From Candidatus Villigracilis vicinus (lineage in GTDB: Bacteria > Chloroflexota > Anaerolineae > Anaerolineales > Villigracilaceae), in the NCBI GenBank assembly GCA_016721315.1, contig JADKIL010000013.1:1-64000 (forward strand): 64,000 nucleotides of DNA, in the 5' to 3' direction. Of this stretch, positions 27,043 to 35,845 are shown piece after piece; the first letter of the stretch is position 1, and the number at the start of each line of letters is the position of its first letter. The notes under the pieces are model-generated. The model was not told where the DNA came from. It worked only from the letters and a program-made list of their open reading frames with translations, and made no database searches. The position numbers and the translations under genes were made by a program.

Positions 27043-27615
27043 ATGACTACCCTAACAAATATGGACATTAAAGAGCTGGACGAAGAAGACCTAGCACGTA
27101 AGGCTGCCACAGATGTGGATGCCTTTGCCGAACTGTATCGCCAACACGTGACGCGGGTTTACCGCTACCACATGGCACATATTGGCAATGTCAAAGACGC
27201 CGAAGACCTAACTTCACAGACCTTCGTGGCAGCCATGGAAAACATTCGTTCCTACCGGGGCGAAGGGTCATTTGCAGCGTGGGTCATGGGAATTGCTTCA
27301 AAAAAGCGCCTTATGTTCTTTCGCGAAAACAGACACGAAGTCTCGCTGGAGACAGTGGAACATTACCCAAATCCCAGCCTGCCTACAGATAAAGCCGCGA
27401 TGCAGCGCATTAGGCTGCAATCCATTGCGCAGGCACTCAAACAGGTTTCAAGCGACCGCTGCGAAGCCATCATTCTCATTTACTTTGGCGGACTAACCTA
27501 TCTTGAAGCCGCGCACATAATGAAGAAAAATGAAGCGTCCGTCAAAATGCTCGTTTCACGCGGATTACAAGATCTGCGTGAGCGAACCACCCTCAGAATG
27601 GAGGTGGAAGAATGA
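27043..27615 (+). CDS. ECF-type RNA polymerase sigma factor
   Basis: From ATG 27043, preceded by AGGAGG at ideal distance, the product has 190 residues. Region 2 includes AFAELYRQHVTRVYRYHMAH, AEDLTSQTFVAAMENIRSYR and GSFAAWVMGIASKKRLMFFR. Region 4 includes RCEAIILIYFGGLTYLEAAH and ASVKMLVSRGLQDLRERT as the helix-turn-helix. The overlapping next gene encodes a single-span membrane protein, the usual arrangement for an ECF sigma factor and its membrane-bound regulator. The frame is open upstream of 27043 but lacks sigma-like sequence. The promoters it recognises cannot be told from this window. Confidence 0.92.
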   Translation: MTTLTNMDIKELDEEDLARKAATDVDAFAELYRQHVTRVYRYHMAHIGNVKDAEDLTSQTFVAAMENIRSYRGEGSFAAWVMGIASKKRLMFFRENRHEVSLETVEHYPNPSLPTDKAAMQRIRLQSIAQALKQVSSDRCEAIILIYFGGLTYLEAAHIMKKNEASVKMLVSRGLQDLRERTTLRMEVEE

Positions 27616-30107
27616 ATGAATTGGATCAAGAAAAAAACATCGAAAATTTATTGGAAGAGACTGCCGAACAGATTCAGCCGAACCTGATGTTTAAGGCTGA
27701 ATTGGAAGAGAAGCTCCGCAAAGAATACCGCCCCAAAGCAGGTTTCTTTTCCAATTTCAGCAGGAGTATTACTGCAAATCGTCCCACACTGACCGGCATT
27801 GCTGCACTAGGTGCATTGGTGATCGTTATCTTTTGGATTTTCCAAACCATTCGACCTCAAAACAGTGCAGGCACCAGTGAAATACAAATCACACCCGAAA
27901 GCGTCATTGACCCGCAAAACAGTACCAGCGAAGATAACGGGGAGAGCTACGACTACCGTGAAGGGAAATTAGTCCTCACGGCTCCTTTACCAGAATCACC
28001 TGTCAGCGCAAACATATATACATACCGCAATGACCAACCAGCAACCCAGGAAGAGGCGCAAGCCCTCGCAGATAAATTTGGATTAAAAGGTGATACCTAC
28101 AAGGTGGCTTTTCCGCAATCGCCAGAGCAAACGGGCTATGTCATCTCAGACGGAAAACGCATTCTTACCGTTTACACAAAGAATTATTTCACCTACACCC
28201 CGGATATCGTAGTGACAGATCGTGGATACTACGGTGTTTTTAACGAAAATGCAGAAGCGATCATCTTCGACTTCTTCAAAGCGAATGGCTTTGACTTGAA
28301 ATTAGATATCAGCGAATCTCCCATGGAAGGCATCTATCAATTTGCGCAAGTGTCACCGGATGACATCCCTATGCAATATGATATCTATACCATCCAGGGT
28401 TCAACAGTCACCCTCGACAAGAATGGCGAGGTGACAAACCTTACCGCCAACCTGATGAGTTACGACCAGAACCCAGCAGGAACCTACGACATTATCAGCG
28501 CCAAAGATGCCCTTGATGCGATCCTGGATCCCAACTCCACTGTTGGCATGACAGAAAGCGGTTCATCTGGCGGCAGCGGTGAAATTCCGCAACAATGGTA
28601 TCGAGAATATCCAAATAATGAAACCGTCACAATTTCTGGCAGCCTCATAAAATATGACGCAGCAACTCCAGGGCAACCGCCATTGATCTTTATTGGAAGC
28701 ACCCCCGCAATTGGGAATATTGAAGCTCTAAAAACAGTCAATGACTATACGTTCGTGCAGGCAACCGGTCAGTTTTTGTTAGAGGATGGAGTCCGTAAAT
28801 TCAACGTGGAGACTGCCGATGTGAACTCGATACAAGGTTATATTTCTGGTTCATTGCGCCAGGAAGGCAGCCAAATCTTACTTATCGGTGACGATGGCAA
28901 AAGCGAGTACATCTTACTCGATCCGCCTGCAGATCTGCCACTGAATACCAAGATCGAAGAATCTTATATCGGGATTACTGGCGCGCTCATTGAGAATACA
29001 TTGGACTGGTCGAACATCCAATACATAGCGGACGCCAGCAGCATGGGCGGCGGTGGCGGCGGTGGCGGTTACGGGTTTTATCCACTCAATCTAACCGGCA
29101 CGCCAGCGGTCTTCCCAACGCCTATCCCGTCAGAAGATCAATACAGTCCCGCAGAAATAAGTAGCTTTTTAAACTACACAGTAAAAAGCGGCGACACACT
29201 GGAAAGTATTGCAGCCACCTTCAATGTTCCGCTTGAAGATCTTAAGCGCGTCAACTACATCACAGACTTGAACGTCATTCAAAACGGCTGGATCATAAAA
29301 ATTCCCGGTGTGCCGGGACCCACCCAACTGGAAGGCGCGGAAGGGATCGTCAACGTCTATCAATTCAAAAAGCCCGATGGCAGATTGCGCTATCAATACA
29401 ACTTTGTCAGTGTACAGGACAGCGCCTACTATGAGCTGACGGGAGACGAGCTCGAGCCGCTTCAAAAGATGATCAATCGTCCGGTAAAAATATGGGGCGA
29501 CATCAGTTTTTCAGAGAATGGTTCAGCATTTCTGGATGTGAAGCAATACGAGGAACTCTACCCGGGTTTGCAATATCAGATCCTGCAAGGCAAAGAGACT
29601 GTAAAAGAGATCAATGGATATCCGATGGCGTTCTTCACCACCGGGAATGATACCTACGTTATTCTCTCAGAAATGGGTACCTACCAAGACATAAGTTTTA
29701 AAGGTGATTTCCCTGAAGGTGTAAGCGTCGAAGCTTTGATCGTCCCCGGCGAAACGTACGAAGGGATGCCTGCAATAAGAGTATTCAACATGGCACCCGC
29801 CACCAACCCAACCACCGGACTTCCGCTCGACATTGAGCCCATGGCAAATAAAATCCTGCCACCAGGACCAGACCCGTATGGAAATTCGGATGAATACATC
29901 CAACCTGATCTCATAGTGGACAGCATCCAGCTTGAATATTACGTCTCGGATCCCAAAATGCTCTACGACTCTCCAACAGACGCGGCAGATGGTCAATACA
30001 TCCAGCCAGTCTGGCATTTCCACGGGCACTATATAGACGGCGCTATTATTGACATCCTAGTGCAGGCGCTTAAACGGGAGTACCTATCTCCATACGAATC
30101 GCAGTAA
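27612..30107 (+). CDS. Large membrane-anchored LysM protein, putative anti-sigma factor
   Basis: The 831-residue product has a short charged cytoplasmic N terminus (1-55, with MFKAELEEKLRKEYRP), one membrane helix at about 61-79 (GIAALGALVIVIFWIFQT), and a long extracellular part. That part holds beta-rich regions, a glycine run (MGGGGGGGGYGF near 476), and a LysM domain near 521-566 (YTVKSGDTLESIAATF, then VIQNGWIIKIPG). LysM binds peptidoglycan. The start overlaps the sigma factor stop (ATGA), so it is probably the cognate anti-sigma factor, sensing the cell wall. No classical ASD or zinc motif is visible in the N terminus, so the anti-sigma role rests on context. A 14-bp hairpin follows. 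Confidence 0.72.
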   Translation: MNELDQEKNIENLLEETAEQIQPNLMFKAELEEKLRKEYRPKAGFFSNFSRSITANRPTLTGIAALGALVIVIFWIFQTIRPQNSAGTSEIQITPESVIDPQNSTSEDNGESYDYREGKLVLTAPLPESPVSANIYTYRNDQPATQEEAQALADKFGLKGDTYKVAFPQSPEQTGYVISDGKRILTVYTKNYFTYTPDIVVTDRGYYGVFNENAEAIIFDFFKANGFDLKLDISESPMEGIYQFAQVSPDDIPMQYDIYTIQGSTVTLDKNGEVTNLTANLMSYDQNPAGTYDIISAKDALDAILDPNSTVGMTESGSSGGSGEIPQQWYREYPNNETVTISGSLIKYDAATPGQPPLIFIGSTPAIGNIEALKTVNDYTFVQATGQFLLEDGVRKFNVETADVNSIQGYISGSLRQEGSQILLIGDDGKSEYILLDPPADLPLNTKIEESYIGITGALIENTLDWSNIQYIADASSMGGGGGGGGYGFYPLNLTGTPAVFPTPIPSEDQYSPAEISSFLNYTVKSGDTLESIAATFNVPLEDLKRVNYITDLNVIQNGWIIKIPGVPGPTQLEGAEGIVNVYQFKKPDGRLRYQYNFVSVQDSAYYELTGDELEPLQKMINRPVKIWGDISFSENGSAFLDVKQYEELYPGLQYQILQGKETVKEINGYPMAFFTTGNDTYVILSEMGTYQDISFKGDFPEGVSVEALIVPGETYEGMPAIRVFNMAPATNPTTGLPLDIEPMANKILPPGPDPYGNSDEYIQPDLIVDSIQLEYYVSDPKMLYDSPTDAADGQYIQPVWHFHGHYIDGAIIDILVQALKREYLSPYESQ

Positions 30108-30114
30108 GATAAAT

Positions 30115-30146
30115 AAATGCCCGCCATCAAACGATGGCGGGCATTT
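30115..30146 (+). terminator. Perfect 14-bp hairpin after the LysM gene
   Basis: AAATGCCCGCCATC (30115-30128) pairs exactly with 30133-30146 around a 4-base loop, 8 bases after the stop. There is no T run after it, so termination may be weak or factor-assisted. Confidence 0.65.
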
Positions 30147-30173
30147 CAGTAAAACTTGTGTGATACTAGGCGA

Positions 30174-30776
30174 ATGGATCAAATTCTACTCATACTCACT
30201 TACATCGCGGTGGCGGCATCGTCCATTTCTGGCGCACTTGAAGCACGCAAACATCAAATGGACATTGTCGGAGCCACAACAATCGCCTTTGTCACTGCAT
30301 TTGGCGGCGGCACAGTACGCGACCTGCTCCTTGGACGCACCCCTGTCTTTTGGGTCAATGACGCCTGGTTGACCGTAACAACATTCGTTGTAGCCATTAT
30401 TTCATTCTATCGACTCAATCGGATATCCAATCGCCTGCTCGTGTTTGCAGATGCCATCGGACTTGGCATTTTCAGCATTTTAGGCGCTACCTATGCACTG
30501 CAACTAGGCATTCCATCCATTGTGGCTGTGCTCATGGGGGTGGTTACCGGTATTTTCGGCGGCGTCTTGCGTGACGTCATGAGCGTACGCATCCCCAGCG
30601 TTTTTGGTCAAAGCACAGAACTCTATGCCACTTGTTCACTTGTCGGCACGGCACTTTTCATCATACTCAATACGCTCAACCTTAATACATTGGTTGCCTC
30701 GCTCACTGGCGGGTTAACCATTTTTACCATGCGGCTTCTGGCGGTCCGCTTCAAAATGACCCTACCCTCTCCATAA
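30174..30776 (+). CDS. TRIC/UPF0126 family membrane protein
   Basis: From ATG 30174 the product has 200 residues and about seven membrane helices in two repeats. Each repeat contains a glycine-rich kinked helix with an Arg-Asp pair: AFGGGTVRDLLLGRTPVFWV in the first and IFGGVLRDVM in the second. This is the YadS/UPF0126 family, now placed with trimeric intracellular cation channels, probably conducting K+ or serving as an amino acid channel. The frame opens 6 codons earlier at a TTG that is not expected to be used. A TGTGATACT box ends 7 bases before the ATG and could give a leaderless message. It is probably monocistronic. Confidence 0.85.
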   Translation: MDQILLILTYIAVAASSISGALEARKHQMDIVGATTIAFVTAFGGGTVRDLLLGRTPVFWVNDAWLTVTTFVVAIISFYRLNRISNRLLVFADAIGLGIFSILGATYALQLGIPSIVAVLMGVVTGIFGGVLRDVMSVRIPSVFGQSTELYATCSLVGTALFIILNTLNLNTLVASLTGGLTIFTMRLLAVRFKMTLPSP

Positions 30777-30781
30777 GCATT

Positions 30782-30787
30782 TATAAT
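30782..30787 (+). promoter_or_regulatory. TATAAT box upstream of the FAD-binding subunit gene
   Basis: A perfect TATAAT lies 24 bases ahead of the ATG at 30811, followed by a strong GGAGG at 30799-30803. No convincing -35 box was seen. Confidence 0.5.
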
Positions 30788-30810
30788 CAAGCTATTACGG
30801 AGGCACTCTC

Positions 30811-31554
30811 ATGATCTCAACCTACCATCGACCGAAAAATCTCGACGAAGCCCTCACCCTTCTATCACAGCCAAACACCGTCCCTCTTGGAGGCGGTACG
30901 CTTCTTTCTCACGGGACAGCTGATTCCGTCGCCGTTGTAGACCTACAAGCTCTCGGGCTGGATGCGCTCCGCGTCAACGGCAATGAACTGCAAATTGGCG
31001 CCACTGCCACATTACAGTCATTGCTTGAGTCTGGCATGTGCCCGGAACCTCTCAAGAAAGCCATCAAACTCGAAGCGCCACTCAACGTCCGTAACACCGC
31101 CACTGTCGCCGGGACGGTCGTTGCCAGCGATGGACGCTCGCCTTTTGTGACCATGCTTCTGGCAATGGATGCCAAACTCGAAATCCGCACCTCAAAAAGT
31201 GACTCGCGCGCTTCGAACATTGGCGAATACATCCTCACCCTTCCCCGCGGACTTGTCACATCCATCGCCATTCCACTCAACACAAAGACTGCATTTGAAT
31301 TTGTCTCCAAGACCCCTGCTGATAAGCCTGTAGTTTGCGCTGCCGTTGCACAATGGAATTCCGGTCGCACCCGCCTGTCACTGGGTGGATATGGGAAAAC
31401 GCCCTTGCTCGCCATGGATGGCACCGAAGCTGACGGCATTCAAGAAGCCGCAGCCAACGCCTACCACGAAGCGCACGATGAATGGGCATCGTCAGAATAC
31501 CGCATGGATGTTGCTGCAACGCTGGCAAATCGCTGCCTGGGCTCGTTGGTTTAA
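30811..31554 (+). CDS. Molybdenum hydroxylase FAD-binding subunit (CoxM/YgfM-like)
   Basis: The 247-residue product is the flavin-binding middle subunit of a xanthine-dehydrogenase-type molybdenum hydroxylase. The pattern is YHRPKNLDEALTLLSQ at the N terminus, then PLGGGTLLSHG near 25-35 (FAD phosphate loop), VVDLQALGLDALRVN, and NVRNTATVAGTVVASDGRSP near 92-111. The C-terminal part is short, as in the YgfM branch. No partner subunit is adjacent; the Mo and Fe-S subunits lie at 41.9 kb as one fused protein. Preceded by GGAGG and TATAAT. Confidence 0.85.
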   Translation: MISTYHRPKNLDEALTLLSQPNTVPLGGGTLLSHGTADSVAVVDLQALGLDALRVNGNELQIGATATLQSLLESGMCPEPLKKAIKLEAPLNVRNTATVAGTVVASDGRSPFVTMLLAMDAKLEIRTSKSDSRASNIGEYILTLPRGLVTSIAIPLNTKTAFEFVSKTPADKPVVCAAVAQWNSGRTRLSLGGYGKTPLLAMDGTEADGIQEAAANAYHEAHDEWASSEYRMDVAATLANRCLGSLV

Positions 31555-31581
31555 CTCGATCATGAAAGCACAAGAATCCTA

Positions 31582-31860
31582 ATGACCCCAAAAGACAAGA
31601 GTAAGGCTTACGAAGAAATCGCGCGTATCTTTGAGATATCGAACGAAAGCGCAAAATATTTTCTGAATCACGTTCAAAAAAGTTTCAAAGTGGAAAGACC
31701 GCCCCACAAATTGATCCTTGAATTTGTGGCAAAACAAAAATACGAATATCAGCCCACTCCGTATGATGTCGCCTCTGCGATGAAAGAAGGCGGCATTTGG
31801 GACTTCGCCCTCGGTTCTCCGCCCCCAGCCCTGGAAGACGAAGAAGACATCTATCAATAA
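31582..31860 (+). CDS. Hypothetical protein, 92 residues
   Basis: I do not recognise this protein. It is charged and mostly helical by composition, without signal peptide or membrane helix. The N-terminal half has KAYEEIARIFEISNESAKYF, which could be a small helical motif, and the C terminus is acidic (LEDEEDIYQ). It starts 27 bases after the FAD-subunit gene and is probably on the same message. The Shine-Dalgarno sequence is weak. A hairpin lies about 105 bases downstream. Confidence 0.6.
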   Translation: MTPKDKSKAYEEIARIFEISNESAKYFLNHVQKSFKVERPPHKLILEFVAKQKYEYQPTPYDVASAMKEGGIWDFALGSPPPALEDEEDIYQ

Positions 31861-31924
31861 AGAAATTTCAGGCAACAATAAAGTGATGTTAACTTTTACC
31901 GATCAAAGGAAAGAACCGTATCGG

Positions 31925-31933
31925 TGATATAAT
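31925..31933 (+). promoter_or_regulatory. Extended -10 promoter upstream of carD
   Basis: TGATATAAT is a perfect extended -10 element (TGnTATAAT). Transcription would start near 31940, leaving an 87-base leader that contains a hairpin terminator before the carD start at 32027. No -35 match was seen at the right distance, which is acceptable for an extended -10 promoter. Confidence 0.6.
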
Positions 31934-31965
31934 ACATTGTACATAACAGATTGACAGTGTCCATG

Positions 31966-31998
31966 CGCCAGTCCTTTTGTCGGACTGGCGATTTTTTT
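31966..31998 (+). terminator. Hairpin with T tract in the carD leader (terminator or attenuator)
   Basis: CGCCAGTCC (31966-31974) pairs exactly with 31982-31990 around a 7-base loop and is followed by seven T. It could end the upstream message. It also lies downstream of the 31925 promoter, so it could attenuate carD. Confidence 0.85.
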
Positions 31999-32026
31999 AT
32001 CCAATTGAACAATTAAGGAGCCCCGT

Positions 32027-32512
32027 ATGAATTTTCAGACCGGCGAATGGGTCGTGCATTGTACGCATGGATTGGGGCAGGTAAAAGCCATTGAAGAACG
32101 CTCCTTTGGGAACAGCACCGTGCCTTATTACATGGTTCAGATCGCAGACCTGACTATTTGGGTGCCAGATGATGAAAACCTGGGAAAAAGATTAAGAAAA
32201 CCAGTTAATGAGGGTGAATTCAAAAAACTGCTCAATACTCTCGCCGGACCTCCGGAAGAACTCCCCACTGACCGCCGCCAAAGAAATCAATATCTCGTGG
32301 AAATGCTGAAAGACGGCAGCGCCGAATCGCTTTGCAGGGTGATCCGTGATCTTACAGCGCATCGCGGTCACCGCTCATGGAGCGAATATGACAGTGAGTT
32401 AATCCGCCGCGTAAAAAAGACATTGATCGGGGAATGGAGTTTCATTTTATCCATCACCCCACTCGATGCCGAAGTAGAGATGCAAAAACTATTAGCTCAA
32501 AACGCCAAATAA
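32027..32512 (+). CDS. CarD family transcriptional regulator
   Basis: The 161-residue product has the CarD/CdnL/TRCF RNA polymerase interaction domain at the N terminus: GEWVVHCTHGLGQVKAIEER, then PYYMVQIADLTIWVPDDENL. The C-terminal helical domain follows, with LVEMLKDGSAESLCRVIRDL and RRVKKTLIGEWSFI. CarD proteins bind the beta subunit of RNA polymerase and stabilise open complexes at promoters, often rRNA promoters. Length is typical. AAGGAG is at ideal distance from the ATG. The leader carries an extended -10 promoter and a terminator hairpin, so it may be attenuated. A small unknown gene follows after 10 bases. Confidence 0.9.
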   Translation: MNFQTGEWVVHCTHGLGQVKAIEERSFGNSTVPYYMVQIADLTIWVPDDENLGKRLRKPVNEGEFKKLLNTLAGPPEELPTDRRQRNQYLVEMLKDGSAESLCRVIRDLTAHRGHRSWSEYDSELIRRVKKTLIGEWSFILSITPLDAEVEMQKLLAQNAK

Positions 32513-32522
32513 GGAAAACGCC

Positions 32523-32753
32523 ATGCAATCAGAAGAGAAGACCATCCTGCAACGAGTTGTCGAAAACTTCGCCCTTACCGGCAACGCCAGTGACGAACAG
32601 GTCACTGTGGTGAATCTGCCCAAGGGAAAATCCAGCATTGTCGAAAACGACCGCTCAGTAATGTTGAAAGAATATAAGTTCAATGAAAAGTTGATCTGGG
32701 CGGGCTATAGCAGCCGCAGCAATACCGTCTACTTGAGTGTGATGAGCGGATAA
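32523..32753 (+). CDS. Hypothetical protein, 76 residues
   Basis: I do not recognise this small soluble protein. It is predicted to be beta-rich in its second half (VTVVNLPKGKSSIVENDRS, KLIWAGYSSRSNTVYLSVMS), with a short N-terminal helix. It has a good AAGGA ribosome site and follows carD after 10 bases, so it is likely co-expressed with carD. Its stop lies two bases from the stop of the convergent ABC-F gene. Confidence 0.6.
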   Translation: MQSEEKTILQRVVENFALTGNASDEQVTVVNLPKGKSSIVENDRSVMLKEYKFNEKLIWAGYSSRSNTVYLSVMSG

Positions 32754-32755
32754 AC

Positions 32756-34549
32756 CTAACCGTCCAATTCGCCCCAGCGCTCGTATGTTTGCGCTAATTC
32801 TTTGTGAATCTGTTCAAGCCGCTCGACGGCTTGTGTGATGATTGCGCCTTCCTGTTGATAAAAGGAGGGCGCTTCCATTTTAAGGGTGAGCTGTCTCTGC
32901 TCTTCTTCAAGCGCTTCTATACGTTTGGGCAGTTCTTCAAGCTCGCGTTTCTCGTTATAGCTTAACTTGCGAGACTTAACCTCAGGCTTGGATTCTGCTT
33001 GAGCGGACTGAACAGGCTTCGGCGTTGGACGTGAGGCGGGACTTGCATCCAATTGCTTTTGCCAATCTTCGTATCCGCCAATGAATTCTTTCACATCCCC
33101 GGAGCCATCCAGAATTAACGTGCTGGTGACGATGTTATTGAGAAAGGCGCGGTCGTGGCTGACGAGCAGGAGCGTGCCTTCGTAATCCAGCAAAAGGTCT
33201 TCCAGAATTTCGAGTGTTTCAATGTCAAGATCGTTGGTCGGTTCATCGAGGATGAGCAGATTGGCAGGCATGGCAAAGAGCCGTGCCAATAATAGACGAT
33301 TACGCTCACCACCTGACAATGCCGTGATGGGCGCACGGACACGGTCTCGTGTGAAAAGGAAATCTTCGAGATACCCCATCAGGTTACGCGTACGTCCATT
33401 GATGGTGACGGTGTCGCGTCCCTGCCCAACGTTATCGAGCACGGATTTGGATTCGTCGAGTTGGGTGCGCAGTTGGTCAAAATAGACGATCTCAAGATTC
33501 GTACCGTGACGCACCTCGCCCGTCTGCGGTTGCAGTTGACCCATGAGCAGTTTCAGCAGTGTGGTCTTGCCTGACCCATTCGCGCCGACGATACCGATCT
33601 TATCTCCGCGTTGAATGGTGGTAGTGAAGTTACGAATGATGGTTTTCTCGGCGTAGGCATAACTGATGTTCTCAGTCTCGATCACCAGCCTGCCCGAACG
33701 TTTCTCGGTGCCGATCTGCATTTTCACTTTGCCGAGCAGCTCACGCCGTTCGGAACGCTGCTGACGCAATTTTTTCAACGCGAGCACACGTCCCTCGTTG
33801 CGGGTGCGGCGGGCTTCAATGCCTTTGCGGATCCATTGTTCTTCCTGTGCAAGTTTTTTATCGAAGAGGGCATTCGATATTTGTTCAGACTCGAGCATGG
33901 CTTCTTTGCGTTCGAGGAAGGTCGGATAATCACATGCCCAATCGTAGACCTTGCCGCGGTCGAGTTCGATGATGCGGGTGGTGAGTTTCTGCAAAAAGAC
34001 ACGGTCATGCGTGACGAATAAAAGCGTGCCGCCCCAGCGTTTGAGGAAATCTTCGAGCCAGTCAATGGCTTGGATGTCGAGGTGGTTGGTGGGTTCATCG
34101 AGAAGCAAAAGGTCTGGGTTGCAGACCAAGCCGCGAGCAAGAATGATGCGGCGCTTCATCCCAGCAGAGAGAGTTTCAAAGCGGGCATCGCCGTCGAGTT
34201 CCATCAATGAGATGGTCTTTTGTACCTGATTGTCGCGCTTCCAGTGATGTTCATCGTCGGCAAAATCAGAATCGATGAGACCCGACGCGATGATATCTTG
34301 GACGCGCCCTGTGAGGTCTTGCGGTACTTCCTGCGGCAAATATGCCGTGCGGACATTCTGCTGGCGGGCAATGACCCCATCATGCGGCATGAAATCATCG
34401 TTGAGCATCTTCAACAGCGTGGACTTGCCCATGCCGTTACGCCCCAACAGACCGACGCGCTCGCCGCGTTCGATCTGAAAACTGACTCCCTCCAAAAGCG
34501 GGTGCCCGCCAAAGCCGATACTGACTTCCTGCAAACTAATTAACGCCAT
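32756..34549 (-). CDS. ABC-F family ATPase (Uup-like)
   Basis: From ATG 34549 the product has 597 residues with two ABC domains and no membrane domain. Domain 1 has GRNGMGKST at 36-44, signature LSAGMKRRIILARGL and LLLLDEPTNHLDIQ. A linker rich in Arg, Lys and Glu follows. Domain 2 has GANGSGKTT, LSGGERNRLLLARLF and LLILDEPTNDLDIE. A C-terminal coiled coil (RELEELPKRIEALEEEQRQL) is typical of the Uup branch, known to bind DNA or the ribosome. ABC-F proteins act on the ribosome or in DNA processes rather than in transport. The frame is open 50 codons upstream, without conserved sequence. Confidence 0.92.
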   Translation of the reverse strand: MALISLQEVSIGFGGHPLLEGVSFQIERGERVGLLGRNGMGKSTLLKMLNDDFMPHDGVIARQQNVRTAYLPQEVPQDLTGRVQDIIASGLIDSDFADDEHHWKRDNQVQKTISLMELDGDARFETLSAGMKRRIILARGLVCNPDLLLLDEPTNHLDIQAIDWLEDFLKRWGGTLLFVTHDRVFLQKLTTRIIELDRGKVYDWACDYPTFLERKEAMLESEQISNALFDKKLAQEEQWIRKGIEARRTRNEGRVLALKKLRQQRSERRELLGKVKMQIGTEKRSGRLVIETENISYAYAEKTIIRNFTTTIQRGDKIGIVGANGSGKTTLLKLLMGQLQPQTGEVRHGTNLEIVYFDQLRTQLDESKSVLDNVGQGRDTVTINGRTRNLMGYLEDFLFTRDRVRAPITALSGGERNRLLLARLFAMPANLLILDEPTNDLDIETLEILEDLLLDYEGTLLLVSHDRAFLNNIVTSTLILDGSGDVKEFIGGYEDWQKQLDASPASRPTPKPVQSAQAESKPEVKSRKLSYNEKRELEELPKRIEALEEEQRQLTLKMEAPSFYQQEGAIITQAVERLEQIHKELAQTYERWGELDG

Positions 34550-34625
34550 GCAAAGAACCTCGCGAATGATTTCATGAGGGCGAATTGTAGCCGATAAAAT
34601 GGATGTGATGCGAGTCTGACGAGGG

Positions 34626-34631
34626 TATAAT
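34626..34631 (+). promoter_or_regulatory. TATAAT box upstream of proB
   Basis: A perfect TATAAT in the context GGGTATAATCC lies 22 bases ahead of the proB ATG, giving a leader of about 15 bases without a Shine-Dalgarno sequence. Confidence 0.5.
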
Positions 34632-34652
34632 CCTCGACTAATTAATAACCTT

Positions 34653-35750
34653 ATGCTCATCATCGTAAAACTCGGCACCTCCTCTCTTACTGCTGGCACA
34701 TCAAAGATCTCTGCGCCTTTTCTAGTGGACCTTGCTCGGCAAGTGACCCAATTGCAGACAGCGGGGCATCAAGTCATTTTGGTTTCCTCTGGCGCCATCG
34801 CAGCCGGTCGCGAGAAACTGGGTTTTCCTCAACTACCCAAAGACATTCCCGCAAAGCAAATGCTCTCTGCCATTGGTCAACCACGCCTGATGGCGATCTA
34901 TGAGCAAGTATTTGGTTTATATGGGCTGACGTTGGCACAAGTCCTGCTCACACGCTCAGACCTTGCCGATCGGCGCCGCTACCTGAATGCACGCAATACG
35001 CTTACGGCTTTGCTTTCACATCAGGCACTTCCCATCATCAACGAAAATGATACGGTTGCCACCGAAGAGATCCGTGTGGGAGATAACGACAATCTTTCTG
35101 CCCTGGTTGCCAACGTCGTCGAAGCGGACTTGCTCGTCTTACTCACTGACCAACAAGGTCTTTACACCGCTGACCCGCGCAACAATCCCGACGCAAAGCT
35201 CGTTCAAGAAATCAACACACCTGAAATTCCACAAGAAATTTGGGAAGCCGCAGGCGGCAGCGGCACAAAACTCGGCACAGGCGGCATGGTCACCAAATTA
35301 CAGGCTGCCGATCTTGCACGCCGTTCCGGGACGACCGTGGTAATCGCACAAGGCACAGAACCCAATGTGCTTTCACGCCTTGCAAGTGGGGAGCGCATCG
35401 GCACTCGTTTCATGCCCGTCCTCTCTACATTGGAAAGCCGCAAACGCTACATCCTCTCCGGGCGGCTTTCGCCGGGGCAGATCAGTGTCAACGATGGCGC
35501 CGCCTCCGCACTCAAAAAAGGCGGCAGCCTATTGCCCATTGGTGTGACCCAGATCACTGGCGACTTTGACCGCGGCGACACCGTCCGCGTTCTCGACCCG
35601 AGCGGACGCGAACTCGCGCGCGGCATTAGCAACTACTCCAGCGCCGACCTCGCCCGCCTGCGCGGACGTCATTCCGACGAGATCGAATCCCTGCTTGGGT
35701 ATGACTATGGCGATGAAGTGATTCACCGCAACGACCTGGTAGTTCTTTAG
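34653..35750 (+). CDS. proB: Glutamate 5-kinase
   Basis: The 365-residue product phosphorylates glutamate in the first step of proline synthesis. The amino acid kinase domain has IIVKLGTSSLTAG at the N terminus, VILVSSGAIAAGREKLGFPQ, QVLLTRSDLADRRRYLNARN and IINENDTVATEEIRVGDNDN. The C-terminal PUA domain (about 275-360) contains GRLSPGQISVNDGAASALKK and GDFDRGDTVRVLDPSGRELA. This is the usual full-length form. proA follows after 95 bases that contain a dyad repeat. It is the start of a proB-proA unit. Confidence 0.95.
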   Translation: MLIIVKLGTSSLTAGTSKISAPFLVDLARQVTQLQTAGHQVILVSSGAIAAGREKLGFPQLPKDIPAKQMLSAIGQPRLMAIYEQVFGLYGLTLAQVLLTRSDLADRRRYLNARNTLTALLSHQALPIINENDTVATEEIRVGDNDNLSALVANVVEADLLVLLTDQQGLYTADPRNNPDAKLVQEINTPEIPQEIWEAAGGSGTKLGTGGMVTKLQAADLARRSGTTVVIAQGTEPNVLSRLASGERIGTRFMPVLSTLESRKRYILSGRLSPGQISVNDGAASALKKGGSLLPIGVTQITGDFDRGDTVRVLDPSGRELARGISNYSSADLARLRGRHSDEIESLLGYDYGDEVIHRNDLVVL

Positions 35751-35756
35751 ACCATA

Positions 35757-35815
35757 GACCGCCGACCACAGACGATAGACGGCACTGCACGGTCAGCAGT
35801 CTGTCGTCCGCGGTC
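35757..35815. repeat. Imperfect inverted repeat between proB and proA
   Basis: GACCGCCGACCACAGAC (35757-35773) pairs with 35799-35815 with two mismatches in 17 positions. Inside each arm, short GAC-containing units repeat. There is no T run. It is one of several intergenic dyads of similar build in this window. Confidence 0.7.
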
Positions 35816-35845
35816 CATTACTCAACCTCTTTAATAAGGATTTAT

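Noticed and set aside
30115..30146. Clear Rho-independent terminator
   Set aside because: The stem is perfect but no T run follows, so it is listed at reduced confidence rather than as a certain terminator.
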